From Pararhizobium sp. (GTDB lineage: Bacteria > Pseudomonadota > Alphaproteobacteria > Rhizobiales > Rhizobiaceae): a DNA stretch of 64,000 nucleotides. The stretch spans positions 4,606,501-4,670,500 of the forward strand of contig CP051237.1 in the NCBI GenBank assembly GCA_017794825.1, read 5' to 3'. A program made the position numbers and the translations under genes. Shown here one piece after another: positions 16,347 to 24,871 of the stretch. The notes under the pieces were generated by a model, which saw only the letters and a list, made by a program, of their open reading frames with translations, had not been told where the DNA came from and searched no databases. Every line of letters starts with the position of its first letter. The stretch's first letter is position 1.

Positions 16347-18998
16347 ATGGAACTCTATTTTCTCCTTCTCCTCGTCGTCCTGATGGCGCTCGCTCTGGGC
16401 TCCGGATATCCGGTCGCCTTCGCGCTTCCCGGCTCCTCGATCATCACGATCCTGGTCGCCGCCGGCTGCGGTCTTCTGTTCTTCGGCAATACGGACGCGT
16501 TCTTCGGGCAGGGCGGACCTTCGGAATGGCTGAGCGCGGGCGTGACCAACCTTCGAGGGGTCTACTGGGAACCTGAACGCGATACGCTGATAGCGATTCC
16601 GCTGTTCATATTCATGGGCATCATGCTGCAGCGCTCGAAGATCGCGGAAGACCTGCTGATCACCATGGCGCAGCTGTTCGGGCCGATACCGGGCGGTCTC
16701 GGGATTTCGGTGATTTTCGTGGGCGCGCTGCTGGCCGCCACGACCGGCATCGTCGGCGCAACCGTTGTGGCGATGGGGCTGATTTCGCTGCCCGCCATGA
16801 TGCGCAACAATTATTCCACGCCGCTGGCCACCGGCACGATCGCCGCCTCCGGCACGCTGGGACAGATCATTCCGCCCTCCATCGTCCTGATCATCCTTGC
16901 CGACCAGCTGTCCAGCGCCGCCGACCAGGCCGGAACCGCGCGCAAGGCCCTGTACAAGGATTCGACCGGCGAACTGACCATGCCGTCGATCTTCGACGTC
17001 GGTTCAACGAGCGCCGGAGAAATGTTCCTTGGCGCCGTGCTGCCGGGACTGGTGCTTGTCGGCCTGTACATGGCGTTCATCCTGATCGTCGCCCTGATCC
17101 GGCCGAAGCTTGCGCCGCCTGTGCACTACGACGGCAAGTATGATTTCCGCTTCGCGCTGAAGGTTCTGATGACGCTTGCGCCGCCGCTGGCGTTGATCTT
17201 CCTGGTGCTCGGCTCCATCATCGCCGGCATCGCCACTGTGAACCAGGCCGGCGCGATCGGCGCCGGCGGCGCGTTGATCATGTCCGGCTACCGTCTGCGC
17301 GACGGTCACCGCGACGCCTATTACCCTGCGATACTGGCGCTGATCTGTCTCGCCGTCATCGGCTTTGTGCTGGCGAATTTCGACACAAATATCAAAAGCA
17401 GCACAGCGAGCGTCTGGGGCGTTCGCTTCGCCATCGTGGCCGTGATCGGTCTCATTGTCGCTCTGATATGGAGTGGATGGCGCGCGCTGAAGATCGAAAA
17501 CACGCTTCAGAGCGTGATGATCGAAACAGCCAAGACGACGTCTCTGGTCTTCATCATCCTGCTGGGCGCGGCGATCCTGACGGCGGCATTCCGCGCGTTC
17601 GGGGGCGAACATCTCGTCCGCGATTTCCTGGAAGGGCTGCCGGGCGGCTTCTGGACCAAGTTCGTCATCGTCATGGCGGTGATCTTCGTTCTCGGGTTCT
17701 TCCTCGACTTCATCGAGATCGCCGTCGTCGTCGTGCCGATCGTGGCGCCGATCCTGCTTGCGGACCCGTCCGCAAACGTCACGGCGGTATGGCTGGGCGT
17801 GATGATCGGTCTCAATATCCAGACCTCCTTCCTGACCCCGCCTTTCGGATTCGCCCTGTTCTATCTGCGCGGCGTGGCGCCGGCCGCGGTCAAGACGCTG
17901 CAGATCTACAAGGGCGTTGTTCCGTTCATCTGCATCCAGCTGATCGCGCTGGTCATTGTCGGCATGACGCCGCAACTGGTGAATTACCTGCCGGGCCGCG
18001 TGCAGCTTCTTTCCGAAACCGCGCCGCCGCCGCGCAATCCGCGTCTGACCTATTGCGTCGACGACTACGTCACGGAAGAACTGGCCGGTCGCCGCGGCGA
18101 AATCCTCGACAGCGTCGCGACGGCGCGTCAGCTCGACTGGAGCGTGCTGCCTGACCGCATGGCGAAATCCGTCACGGACAGTTTCGCCAAGGTGGAACTG
18201 GCGATCGCTGCGCTGGACGAGGCGAACGAGGCCGCCGCGACTGTCGAGCGCGAGAGCGGTCCGTACAAGCCGCTGCATGTCGAGGTCAGGGGCGTCGAAC
18301 GCGATATCCGCGGCATTGAAGGCCGCATCGAGGATCTGGAAACACAGATCGGGCGATTGCGCAATCCGAACCAGGCCGTCCGCAAGGAAAATCTGGAGCG
18401 ACGGGTTGAAGTTCTGAAGGCTGATCGTGACGCGCTTGAAGGCAAGATCCCGGAAACGTGGAAACCGGCCTTTGACGAGTTCCGGGCCCTGGTGAACGAG
18501 GAAACCAAGCTGCGGCGTCAGTATCAGCAAGCCTCGCGACAGGCCTTCGAGCCGGTGGCGATGGCGCTGGCGAGCCTGGACGCCTACGACAAATTCGTCG
18601 CGCTGGAAGACGAGTTGAAGGCGATGCCGCAGCGTATAGCGGACAGTGCGCCGGAAGCGATGGAGGATCCGCTCGGCGAGCTGGCGAGCAGGTTCGGCGA
18701 GATCGAAGGCGCAGGCGACATCCAGTCCGCGGTTTCGGACGCGCGCCGGGCCTTGCGCGGAAACTCGATCGACAAGGCGAAGGCGGCGGAGGAAATCCAG
18801 ACCGCGATCACCGTCTACGGCGAGCAACTCGCATGGCGCACCGAAGCGAATACGGCGCTGAGGCCCGGCCTGCAGGCGTATGTCGATTCACTGAAGACGA
18901 CGATCGGCATTCGTCAGCAGGAGAATATGACTCGCGCGCAAGCCCTGTTCGTCGCAGCCTGCCAGGCCGATCATCGCGACATATCGCTGAATTTCTGA
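16347..18998 (+). CDS. dctM: TRAP transporter large permease (DctM) with C-terminal coiled-coil extension
   Basis: 883-residue inner-membrane transporter. Residues 1-555 are the DctM core with multiple membrane helices and conserved text (IPLFIFMGIMLQRS, TTGIVGATVVAMGL, IIPPSIVLIILAD, FGFALFYLRGVAP). The core is itself longer than a classic 430-residue DctM because of added helices in the middle. About 320 hydrophilic, heptad-rich residues follow (about 560-883: VRGVERDIRGIEGRIEDLE, ENLERRVEVLKADRDALE in part) without membrane segments, predicted to be a long coiled coil. The role of the tail is unknown; it might tether, oligomerise or regulate the transporter. Start and reading frame are unambiguous and no frameshift is evident. 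Confidence 0.88.
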   Translation: MELYFLLLLVVLMALALGSGYPVAFALPGSSIITILVAAGCGLLFFGNTDAFFGQGGPSEWLSAGVTNLRGVYWEPERDTLIAIPLFIFMGIMLQRSKIAEDLLITMAQLFGPIPGGLGISVIFVGALLAATTGIVGATVVAMGLISLPAMMRNNYSTPLATGTIAASGTLGQIIPPSIVLIILADQLSSAADQAGTARKALYKDSTGELTMPSIFDVGSTSAGEMFLGAVLPGLVLVGLYMAFILIVALIRPKLAPPVHYDGKYDFRFALKVLMTLAPPLALIFLVLGSIIAGIATVNQAGAIGAGGALIMSGYRLRDGHRDAYYPAILALICLAVIGFVLANFDTNIKSSTASVWGVRFAIVAVIGLIVALIWSGWRALKIENTLQSVMIETAKTTSLVFIILLGAAILTAAFRAFGGEHLVRDFLEGLPGGFWTKFVIVMAVIFVLGFFLDFIEIAVVVVPIVAPILLADPSANVTAVWLGVMIGLNIQTSFLTPPFGFALFYLRGVAPAAVKTLQIYKGVVPFICIQLIALVIVGMTPQLVNYLPGRVQLLSETAPPPRNPRLTYCVDDYVTEELAGRRGEILDSVATARQLDWSVLPDRMAKSVTDSFAKVELAIAALDEANEAAATVERESGPYKPLHVEVRGVERDIRGIEGRIEDLETQIGRLRNPNQAVRKENLERRVEVLKADRDALEGKIPETWKPAFDEFRALVNEETKLRRQYQQASRQAFEPVAMALASLDAYDKFVALEDELKAMPQRIADSAPEAMEDPLGELASRFGEIEGAGDIQSAVSDARRALRGNSIDKAKAAEEIQTAITVYGEQLAWRTEANTALRPGLQAYVDSLKTTIGIRQQENMTRAQALFVAACQADHRDISLNF

Positions 18999-19226
18999 GT
19001 CATGCTTAACCGTTGTCGATCCAACGCCTGCGTGGGGATAGACGACTGGTGTCCAGTAATGACAATAAGTATTGCGACTTTCCAGCGAATTGCCCTTTCA
19101 GACCTCAACCAAAGCGCCGGTGAATACGTTCGTTTCTACTGATTTCAATTTAGTTCGATCTAAGCGCGTGGTCACAAATCAGGCGCCAGATACTCAAGAT
19201 ACGGAGGGCGACTGCCAAATAAATGA

Positions 19227-19862
19227 CTATCGCCACTCTTCTGGCGGTTCAATTATGTGTCCGTTTGTACCCATAACCTTTTGCGGTAATTGCGCCGCTT
19301 TTAGTCTTTGAGGTGTGGCGTGCCGAACGAATGACGCGACGTTTCGCAAGCGTGTACTGGGTTGAGAGTTTTCAAGCCAAGCGATTCCAATGTCCTTGCC
19401 TACGTTGTCCCTGACCATTCGGATTGGTTCACAAAGATCGGTGTCTTGCGATATGATTAGCGCCACATCGAACCGATTCATGTAGGCGTCGTTCAGGAGA
19501 TGTGCTGCGAGATTTACGTCTGATCCTTTTTCCTCGGTATCATGAACTTCAACCTTGACCGCTGGGTTCCACTTGGGGTGAACGACAGGACGCCATTTCT
19601 GTTTCGGAAGAAATCTACCGTAATGAAATCTGAATCCCGGCAAGGTTCTCAGTGCGCTAAAAAATATCTGTTGCCGGCGTGGTGCATCGGGATCACCAGC
19701 ACGCCCACTAACACGGGCGGTGAAATATCGGATCACTTGCACATCATCTTGAGGGTCAAGAAGCGATTCAGCCAGTGCACGAATATTCAACCACTTGTAG
19801 GATGTGCCACGGAGAGCGCGATAATAGAGGTTGAAGCCGTCAACGTAGACGTATGCGCGCAT
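19227..19862 (-). CDS. NYN-domain (LabA/DUF88-type PIN-like) putative nuclease
   Basis: 211 residues. Acidic PIN/NYN active-site motifs are present: YVDGFNLYY at the N-terminus, KGSDVNLAAHLL in the middle and SQDTDL towards the C-terminus, all with the expected aspartates. NYN proteins are Mg-dependent RNases acting on tRNA, rRNA or other RNA. The ATG at 19862 is used because GGGGG lies 5 bases upstream; the frame opens 12 bases earlier at a TTG. Base composition is noticeably AT-richer than its neighbours, codons are less GC-biased, and it stands alone with two leader hairpins, so it may be a transferred gene, perhaps defence or toxin related. That last point is inference. Confidence 0.85.
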   Translation of the reverse strand: MRAYVYVDGFNLYYRALRGTSYKWLNIRALAESLLDPQDDVQVIRYFTARVSGRAGDPDAPRRQQIFFSALRTLPGFRFHYGRFLPKQKWRPVVHPKWNPAVKVEVHDTEEKGSDVNLAAHLLNDAYMNRFDVALIISQDTDLCEPIRMVRDNVGKDIGIAWLENSQPSTRLRNVASFVRHATPQRLKAAQLPQKVMGTNGHIIEPPEEWR

Positions 19863-19879
19863 ATACCCCCACAAACAAC

Positions 19880-19936
19880 AAAGGTCGCCCTAGCTTTCGC
19901 CTTGGACGACCTTTGAGCCAACGGCACGCCGTTGGC
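19880..19936. promoter_or_regulatory. Two adjacent hairpins upstream of the NYN gene
   Basis: First hairpin: AAAGGTCG near 19880 pairs with CGACCTTT near 19907-19914, extending inward with mismatches. Second hairpin: perfect 8-bp stem GCCAACGG-CACG-CCGTTGGC at 19917-19936. They lie 18-75 bases upstream of the NYN start, so they may be a structured 5' leader or end of a small RNA. The 157-base gap up to the SDR gene holds nothing else recognisable. Confidence 0.45.
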
Positions 19937-20019
19937 GAGTCAACTCTAGATATAGGCGCTGACTGGTTACGCGTCAATTAACCGACGGGGATATATATGT
20001 AGAGGTCCCAATATTTTGA

Positions 20020-20769
20020 CTATCCCCGGCCGATGAAGGGCATGTTGGTCGCCATGATGGTCATGAACTGAATGTTGGCTTCCAGCGGCAGGCTGGCCAT
20101 GTGGACGACGGCGTCGGCGACCTGTTTCACATCCATCACCGGTTCGACGCGGGTCGACCCGTCGGCCTGGATGATGCCCTTCCGCATGGCGTCCACCATG
20201 TCCGTCGAGGCGTTGCCGATATCGATCTGGCCGCAGGCGATGTTGAAGGGGCGCCCATCCAGGGAAAGCGTGCGCGTCAGCCCGGTGATTCCGTGCTTTG
20301 TCACGCTGTAGGGAACGGAGCCCGGACGCGGCACATAGGCCGAGATCGAACCATTGTTGATGATCCGCCCGCCCTGCGGCGACTGTGCGCGCATGACGGC
20401 GAAGGCCGCGCGGGCGCAGATAACCGACCCGGTGAGGTTGACGGCAAGCACTTCGTACCAGTCGTCGAGAGGCATGTCGTCGATCAGTTGCGACGGCTTG
20501 CTCATGCCGGCGTTGTTGAACAGCACGTCCAGTCGACCAAATTCTCGTTTTACGCGAGAGAAAGCCTCATCAACAGCGGCCGGATCCGTGACGTCGCATG
20601 ACAGGGGAAGCGCGTCCGGGTTGCCCGCAGCCGTTTCTTCCAGCGCCGCCATGCGTCTGCCGATGAGCGCTACCCGATAGCCGTTGTCGAGCAGGGCGGT
20701 GGCCGAAGCGCGGCCAATGCCCGAGCCTGCTCCAGTCACGATTGCAATCTTCGATTGATTGTTGTGCAT
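20020..20769 (-). CDS. Short-chain dehydrogenase/reductase
   Basis: 249-residue classical SDR. It has the nucleotide-binding TGAGSGIG motif at about 12-19, the structural NNAG motif (LFNNAGMS), the catalytic serine in NGSISAY, and the catalytic Tyr/Lys pair in YSVTKHG. It is an NAD(P)-dependent oxidoreductase of unknown substrate. The ATG at 20769 is chosen because GGAGGG lies just upstream; the GTG at 20784 is inside that ribosome-binding region. It appears monocistronic, divergent from the phosphatase gene. Confidence 0.92.
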   Translation of the reverse strand: MHNNQSKIAIVTGAGSGIGRASATALLDNGYRVALIGRRMAALEETAAGNPDALPLSCDVTDPAAVDEAFSRVKREFGRLDVLFNNAGMSKPSQLIDDMPLDDWYEVLAVNLTGSVICARAAFAVMRAQSPQGGRIINNGSISAYVPRPGSVPYSVTKHGITGLTRTLSLDGRPFNIACGQIDIGNASTDMVDAMRKGIIQADGSTRVEPVMDVKQVADAVVHMASLPLEANIQFMTIMATNMPFIGRG

Positions 20770-21020
20770 TGAATCCCTCCACACCGTTGACTCACCAGCC
20801 CGGATTCATATCTAGAATGCCTGAGCAAATTATAATGGCCATTTTGGAACAAATGGCGCAGGTTGGGTATTGATGCAGGCGACGGCATTGAAAGTCCAGA
20901 GAATGATCTTGCGGCGGCGACACTCGAAACATCTCTATTCATCAGACAGATATTCTTCTCTTCACCAGTATTGCATCGCACGTGATCGCAAGGACCTGCT
21001 CGTGATCCGTGAGGCATAAT
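20770..21020. promoter_or_regulatory. Divergent intergenic region, SDR / metallophosphatase
   Basis: 251 bases with no gene-like reading frame. A 10-bp perfect palindrome AATGGCCATT lies at 20834-20843 in an AT-rich patch and may be an operator; promoters for both flanking genes are expected here. Confidence 0.3.
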
Positions 21021-21746
21021 ATGGATGAATTCGAAGAGTCTCTGGTGCTGTACGCAATCGGCGACATCCACGGTCAGCTCGACATGCTCCGGGAGCTTCA
21101 CAGAATAATCGAAAGGTATCACAGGCGATATTATCGCGGATGGCGGGGCAGGCTCGTCTATATCGGCGACTACATCGACCGGGGACCCTCCAGCCGCGGC
21201 GTGATCGATTGCGTGCGTCAGGGATTGCGCGGTTTCGATTCCGTGTTCCTGAAGGGCAATCACGAGGTGATGATGATGCACTGCCTCGAAGTGGATTCCC
21301 GGGACGCCTGGCTGCAGTGGGTCACCAATGGCGGCGAAGAGACGCTCAATTCGTTCGACTATCCGCTCGGGCAGAAGGGGATCGACCGCGATCTGCTGCG
21401 GCAATGCGTCGGGGCCGAAAGGATCGACTGGTTGTCGTCGCTGAGCCCGACCTATGTTTACGCCGACTATCTGTTCGTGCACGCCGGATTGCGGCCGGGC
21501 GTCAAACTCGAAAAACAGCGCGAACAGGATCTGCTCTGGATCCGTCAGCCTTTCCTCAAATACAAAAAGGATTTCGGCCATCTGGTGGTGCACGGCCACA
21601 CCCCGGTCGACGAGCCTGAAGTGCTTCCGAATCGGATTGACATCGATACGGGCGCGGGCTTCAACAGGAAGCTGACGGCTCTGGTTATCGACCGGCCTGC
21701 TGACGAACTGCTGGAACATCCGGTCTTCATCACCGTCAAAGGTTGA
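21021..21746 (+). CDS. Metallophosphoesterase, PP1/PP2A-like serine/threonine or ApaH-type phosphatase
   Basis: 241 residues with all calcineurin-type metal-binding motifs: GDIHG at 14-18, GDYIDRGP, GNHE and VVHGHTP. This dinuclear-metal phosphatase fold covers bacterial PPP-type protein phosphatases and diadenosine tetraphosphatases, and the sequence does not decide between them. The ATG at 21021 follows a GTGAGG ribosome site; the upstream GTG at 21009 is part of that site. The stop overlaps the open frame of the phosphopantetheinyl transferase, so the two genes are probably co-transcribed. Confidence 0.9.
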   Translation: MDEFEESLVLYAIGDIHGQLDMLRELHRIIERYHRRYYRGWRGRLVYIGDYIDRGPSSRGVIDCVRQGLRGFDSVFLKGNHEVMMMHCLEVDSRDAWLQWVTNGGEETLNSFDYPLGQKGIDRDLLRQCVGAERIDWLSSLSPTYVYADYLFVHAGLRPGVKLEKQREQDLLWIRQPFLKYKKDFGHLVVHGHTPVDEPEVLPNRIDIDTGAGFNRKLTALVIDRPADELLEHPVFITVKG

Positions 21747-22522
21747 GGAGGGCTCTGCGGCTGAAAACCATCGGTTCGATCGACAAGGCCGAAATCATCT
21801 CGGGTCGGCGACGCGTTGACCTTCCCGAACCGGGCGAGATCCATGTCTGGGTGGCGGCGCTTGACGATGCGGGGTGGATCGATGATCTCGCATTCATCGA
21901 CACGGATGAGAAGGCCCGCGCGGAGCGTTTCTATTTTCCGGTCCACGCGCGGCGCTTCAGGCGCGGGCGGATCATGCGCAGGATCATTCTCGGCAATTAC
22001 CTCGGTATGGATCCCGATAAAATCCGGTTTGAGACGGCCATACACGGGCGTCCCTCGCTTGAGGCGAACGAGACTGGCGGCCAGGCGATCGATTTCAACA
22101 TGTCGAACAGCGAAGAGATCGTTGTGTTGGCGGTTGCGACCGATCGGCGGATCGGGGTCGACGTCGAACTGGAAAAACCGATGCCGGACGCCGATTCCAT
22201 CGCAAGGGGCAGTTTCCATTCCAGGGAAGCCGCCAATGTCGCCAGGGCCGAAGCGCCTGGCGACAAACTCGAGGCCTTCTTCCGCTGCTGGACGCGCAAG
22301 GAGGCTGTGGTCAAGGCCCATGGAAGCGGACTGCAAATGGATCTGAATGGTTTCTTCGTGGGAACCGGGCGACGCTCCGCTCCCTTCCAGCCATCATACG
22401 AACCTGAATATGAGGGGCCGCGCAACTGGTGGGTCGCCGATTTCTCGCAAGCGCCGGTCTATGCCGCCTTCGCGATGGACGGTCCGCCAAAGGCGCTGAC
22501 CATCAGGCGATGGGCGCCATAG
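21743..22522 (+). CDS. 4'-phosphopantetheinyl transferase superfamily protein (Sfp type)
   Basis: About 250 residues with the Sfp/AcpT signature: RRIGVDVE (Mg-binding Asp/Glu) and FFRCWTRKEAVVKA (W-x2-KEA-x3-K). Such enzymes move the phosphopantetheine arm of CoA onto carrier proteins of polyketide, peptide or fatty-acid synthases. No carrier-protein gene is in the window, so the target is elsewhere. The start is uncertain: TTG at 21743 overlaps the phosphatase stop but has no ribosome site, whereas AGGAGGG at 21746-21752 would best serve a rare CTG start at 21761. No in-frame ATG precedes the conserved domain. Confidence 0.85.
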   Translation: MRRALRLKTIGSIDKAEIISGRRRVDLPEPGEIHVWVAALDDAGWIDDLAFIDTDEKARAERFYFPVHARRFRRGRIMRRIILGNYLGMDPDKIRFETAIHGRPSLEANETGGQAIDFNMSNSEEIVVLAVATDRRIGVDVELEKPMPDADSIARGSFHSREAANVARAEAPGDKLEAFFRCWTRKEAVVKAHGSGLQMDLNGFFVGTGRRSAPFQPSYEPEYEGPRNWWVADFSQAPVYAAFAMDGPPKALTIRRWAP

Positions 22523-22607
22523 AGTATCCACTCTGATCAAGTCTCGATCGGGATTCACTTGCGATCCGTCTTGAAGAGCACGATCACGAGGTCCCGCAAC
22601 CGGGTTT

Positions 22608-22928
22608 TCAAACCATGCAGTTGCGGCACACCGTCGTGTAGGGAACGGCGTCGAGGCGTTCCTTCGAAATTTCCTCGCCGCACTCGATGCATATTCCGAA
22701 CACGCCATTCTCGATCCGCTGAAGGGCGGCGTCGATTGCCCGAACCTCTTTCTGGTCTTCGTTGCCCTGGGCTTCGAAGACTTCATCCTGCTCGCGTTCG
22801 GTCGCACGCTCCTCCGTGTCCGGGTTTGGCGTGTCGTCGAGCCAATCCTCGAGCCGGTTCATGCGTTCGACCAACTCGGCGCGCCGGTCGGTCAGGCGTT
22901 TCATGTAGTGTTCGGTATTGATCATCAT
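22608..22928 (-). CDS. DksA/TraR-family zinc-finger protein
   Basis: 106 residues: an N-terminal helical coiled-coil-like part (about 5-75) and a C4 zinc finger with C80-x2-C83 and C101-x2-C104. DksA-type proteins bind in the RNA polymerase secondary channel and modify stress and stringent transcription with ppGpp. This one lacks a DxxDxA-type coiled-coil tip that can be recognised with certainty, so the effect on polymerase is unproven. The Shine-Dalgarno is GGAG; two ATGs in a row are possible starts. It is divergent from the host-attachment gene, with a perfect FNR-type box between them. Confidence 0.88.
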   Translation of the reverse strand: MMINTEHYMKRLTDRRAELVERMNRLEDWLDDTPNPDTEERATEREQDEVFEAQGNEDQKEVRAIDAALQRIENGVFGICIECGEEISKERLDAVPYTTVCRNCMV

Positions 22929-22987
22929 TTTCTCCGTTGCGGCGGAACCGCCGCAATTCGAGTATAGTCCCGTTCCATCCTGAATGC

Positions 22988-23001
22988 TTGATTTTGATCA
23001 A
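22988..23001. promoter_or_regulatory. FNR/FixK-type box TTGAT-TTTG-ATCAA
   Basis: Perfect match to the FNR/FixK dyad TTGAT-N4-ATCAA, 60 bases before the DksA-like start (minus) and 81 before the host-attachment start (plus). It predicts control by an FNR/FixK/CRP-type regulator responding to low oxygen or redox state. Confidence 0.7.
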
Positions 23002-23082
23002 AAAATCACGGTTTCGGGTGAGATATCCTGATCAGGGAACCTTGGCCTCTTCACCACGTTTGCGGACAAAAGGAAACACATC

Positions 23083-23517
23083 ATGAAACCCAACAAGACC
23101 TGGATACTGATCGCCAACAGCCGGGAAGCCTACATCATGGAAAATACCGGGCCCGGCCACGGTTTGCAGCGGCTGAAGGGCAAGACCTGGTCGTGGGAGC
23201 CAAGTCCCGACCCCTCCCATGAGCAGGGGCGCTCCTTCGACAGTCATGGCCATGGTCGTCACAAGATGGAGCCTCGCCATGGCGGCGGCGACGAGGCGGA
23301 TTTTTCGAAGGAACTGCTCGAGGACCTTCTGGAGGATTGCCGAAAGAAAAAGTTCGACCGGCTTATCCTCTGCGCGCCGCCCACCATGCTCGGCGCGTTG
23401 CGGAAGGAAATTCCGGACGAACTGACTGCTCTCGTTTCCTCGGAAATGGACAAGGATCTCGTGCCGATTCCGGTCAAGGACCTTCCCGCGCATTTCGAGG
23501 ATGTGCTGGCGGTCTGA
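23083..23517 (+). CDS. Host-attachment family protein (baeRF-like)
   Basis: 144 residues beginning KTWILIANSREAYIMEN, the typical opening of proteins annotated as required for attachment to host cells; they are now grouped with eRF1-like (baeRF) domains. The middle is a His/Gly-rich variable loop (SHGHGRHKMEPRHGGGD), followed by a conserved helix and strand (FDRLILCAPPTMLGALRKEI). The biochemical role of the family is poorly known, and links to translation or stress are inferred from fold. AAGGAAA is the ribosome site. The stop faces the site-2 protease gene convergently with only 9 bases between. Confidence 0.85.
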   Translation: MKPNKTWILIANSREAYIMENTGPGHGLQRLKGKTWSWEPSPDPSHEQGRSFDSHGHGRHKMEPRHGGGDEADFSKELLEDLLEDCRKKKFDRLILCAPPTMLGALRKEIPDELTALVSSEMDKDLVPIPVKDLPAHFEDVLAV

Positions 23518-23526
23518 CGGCGCCGT

Positions 23527-24684
23527 TCAGTTGCGGCGCGGGCTTATTCCGCTGTCCATGCCGCCAAGCTCCTGCCGGATCGCGAGCCAGGACATCAGGT
23601 CCGAGAGCGATATGACGCCGACGAGGCGACCGTCTTCGACGACAAGAATCTTGCGCCGGCCGGTTTGCGTCATGCGCTGGAAAAGATCTTCCATCGCGGC
23701 GTCCGGAGACACGGAGTTCTCGTCGGAAACAGGCGCGACGATCGAGATGAGCCTGGTCGTCGCCCATTTTTCGCGATCGACGCCCTGCACAAGGGTCGTG
23801 TCGACATAACCGGCAAGCCTGTCGCCATCCAGCACGGGAACGAAGCTGACCTTCCTGCGCATCATCGTCTCTTCGACCGTGTGCTGAATCGTGTCGTCAA
23901 GCTGCGCTGCGATCGGAGCGCGGCTCATCAGGGATCGCACCGTCTTGTCCTTCAGAGCCGACTTGACGAGAAGCTGGCGATAACTGCCGCGCGAGGCGCT
24001 CAGGATGAAGAACCCGATCAGTATCTGCCACAGGCCGGCTGCAGAACTGGCTGAAAACACGGCCAGAACGCCGGTTGCGATCAGAAAGACGCCGAACCCC
24101 GCGCCGAATGCGCTGGCGATGCGCGTCGCAGAGAGCAGATCCTTGCGATAACGCCACAGGACAGCGCGAAGCACGCGGCCGCCGTCCAGTGGGAAGGCCG
24201 GCGCAAGGTTGAAAAGCGCCAGAATAAGGTTGATCAGGGCGAGATAGGCGAAAAGCGCGTGGAGCCAGGAGGCCGCGTCACCGCCCGATATCGCAAGCGA
24301 CAGCAGAAAGAACAGGCCGGCGAGCGCAAAGCTCATGATCGGACCGGCGATTGCAATCCAGAATTCGGATTGCGGGCTCGCCGGCTCCTGTTCCAGCTCC
24401 GCTACGCCGCCGAAGACGAAAAGCGTTATGCCGCCGACATTCAGGCCAAAGCGCCGGGCGACGACCGAATGCGACAATTCATGGAGTATCAGCGAGGCGA
24501 AGAGGCCGAGCATCGCTACGACGGACAATATGATATAGGCCGATCGGGAGTATCCGGGCAGGACGTCGGGAAAGTAGGCGGCAGAAAGGCTCCAGACGAT
24601 CAGCGCCGCAATCAGCAGCCAGCTTGGATCCACCCTGACCCTGAAGCCCAGTATTTCGAACAGATTGACTGCATTCCTGAACAT
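23527..24684 (-). CDS. Site-2 protease family metalloprotease with tandem CBS domains
   Basis: 385-residue inner-membrane protease. About six membrane helices hold the zinc motif HELSH (H68, E69, H72) and the second metal ligand in NLAPAFPLDGGR (D169). Residues about 250-365 are two cytoplasmic CBS domains (MSRAPIAAQLDDTIQ; LVGVISLSDLMSW), which usually bind adenine nucleotides. Rip/SpoIVFB-like proteases cut membrane-bound regulators within the bilayer, and the CBS pair suggests regulation by energy state. The substrate is unknown. It is divergent from the universal stress protein, with FNR-like sites in the gap. Confidence 0.9.
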   Translation of the reverse strand: MFRNAVNLFEILGFRVRVDPSWLLIAALIVWSLSAAYFPDVLPGYSRSAYIILSVVAMLGLFASLILHELSHSVVARRFGLNVGGITLFVFGGVAELEQEPASPQSEFWIAIAGPIMSFALAGLFFLLSLAISGGDAASWLHALFAYLALINLILALFNLAPAFPLDGGRVLRAVLWRYRKDLLSATRIASAFGAGFGVFLIATGVLAVFSASSAAGLWQILIGFFILSASRGSYRQLLVKSALKDKTVRSLMSRAPIAAQLDDTIQHTVEETMMRRKVSFVPVLDGDRLAGYVDTTLVQGVDREKWATTRLISIVAPVSDENSVSPDAAMEDLFQRMTQTGRRKILVVEDGRLVGVISLSDLMSWLAIRQELGGMDSGISPRRN

Positions 24685-24741
24685 CGGTCACCTCATCGGC
24701 GTTGCCTTTCGGGCATCATCGCATGCGGAAGGCTGCTTGCC

Positions 24742-24755
24742 TTGATTTTCGTCAA
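24742..24755. promoter_or_regulatory. FNR/FixK-like box TTGAT-TTTC-GTCAA
   Basis: Nine of ten dyad positions match TTGAT-N4-ATCAA. It lies 58 bases upstream of the site-2 protease start and 117 upstream of the universal stress protein start, so it can serve either divergent promoter. Confidence 0.6.
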
Positions 24756-24793
24756 CCCCGGCGCGCTTTTTCATCGAGCGGCTCCTTTGCCGA

Positions 24794-24807
24794 TTGATCT
24801 AACGCAA
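24794..24807. promoter_or_regulatory. Degenerate FNR/FixK-like half-dyad TTGAT-CTAA-CGCAA
   Basis: One perfect half-site and one 3/5 half-site, 65 bases before the universal stress protein start, which suits an activator at that promoter. It is weaker than the box at 24742. Confidence 0.35.
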
Positions 24808-24871
24808 CCTCGTACCGTGGGCTATGGTGTAATCTGCGCGCGTGTTCAATCTGTTGGCGAAAGGCTGTACG

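Noticed and set aside
17004..18827. 607-codon minus-strand frame inside dctM
   Set aside because: Complement of a GC-rich gene; low-complexity Asp/Arg/His/Gln translation and no start signal, whereas dctM itself has clear motifs.
19072..19311. 79-codon plus-strand frame after dctM
   Set aside because: Runs antisense into the NYN gene and has no ribosome site or domain text.
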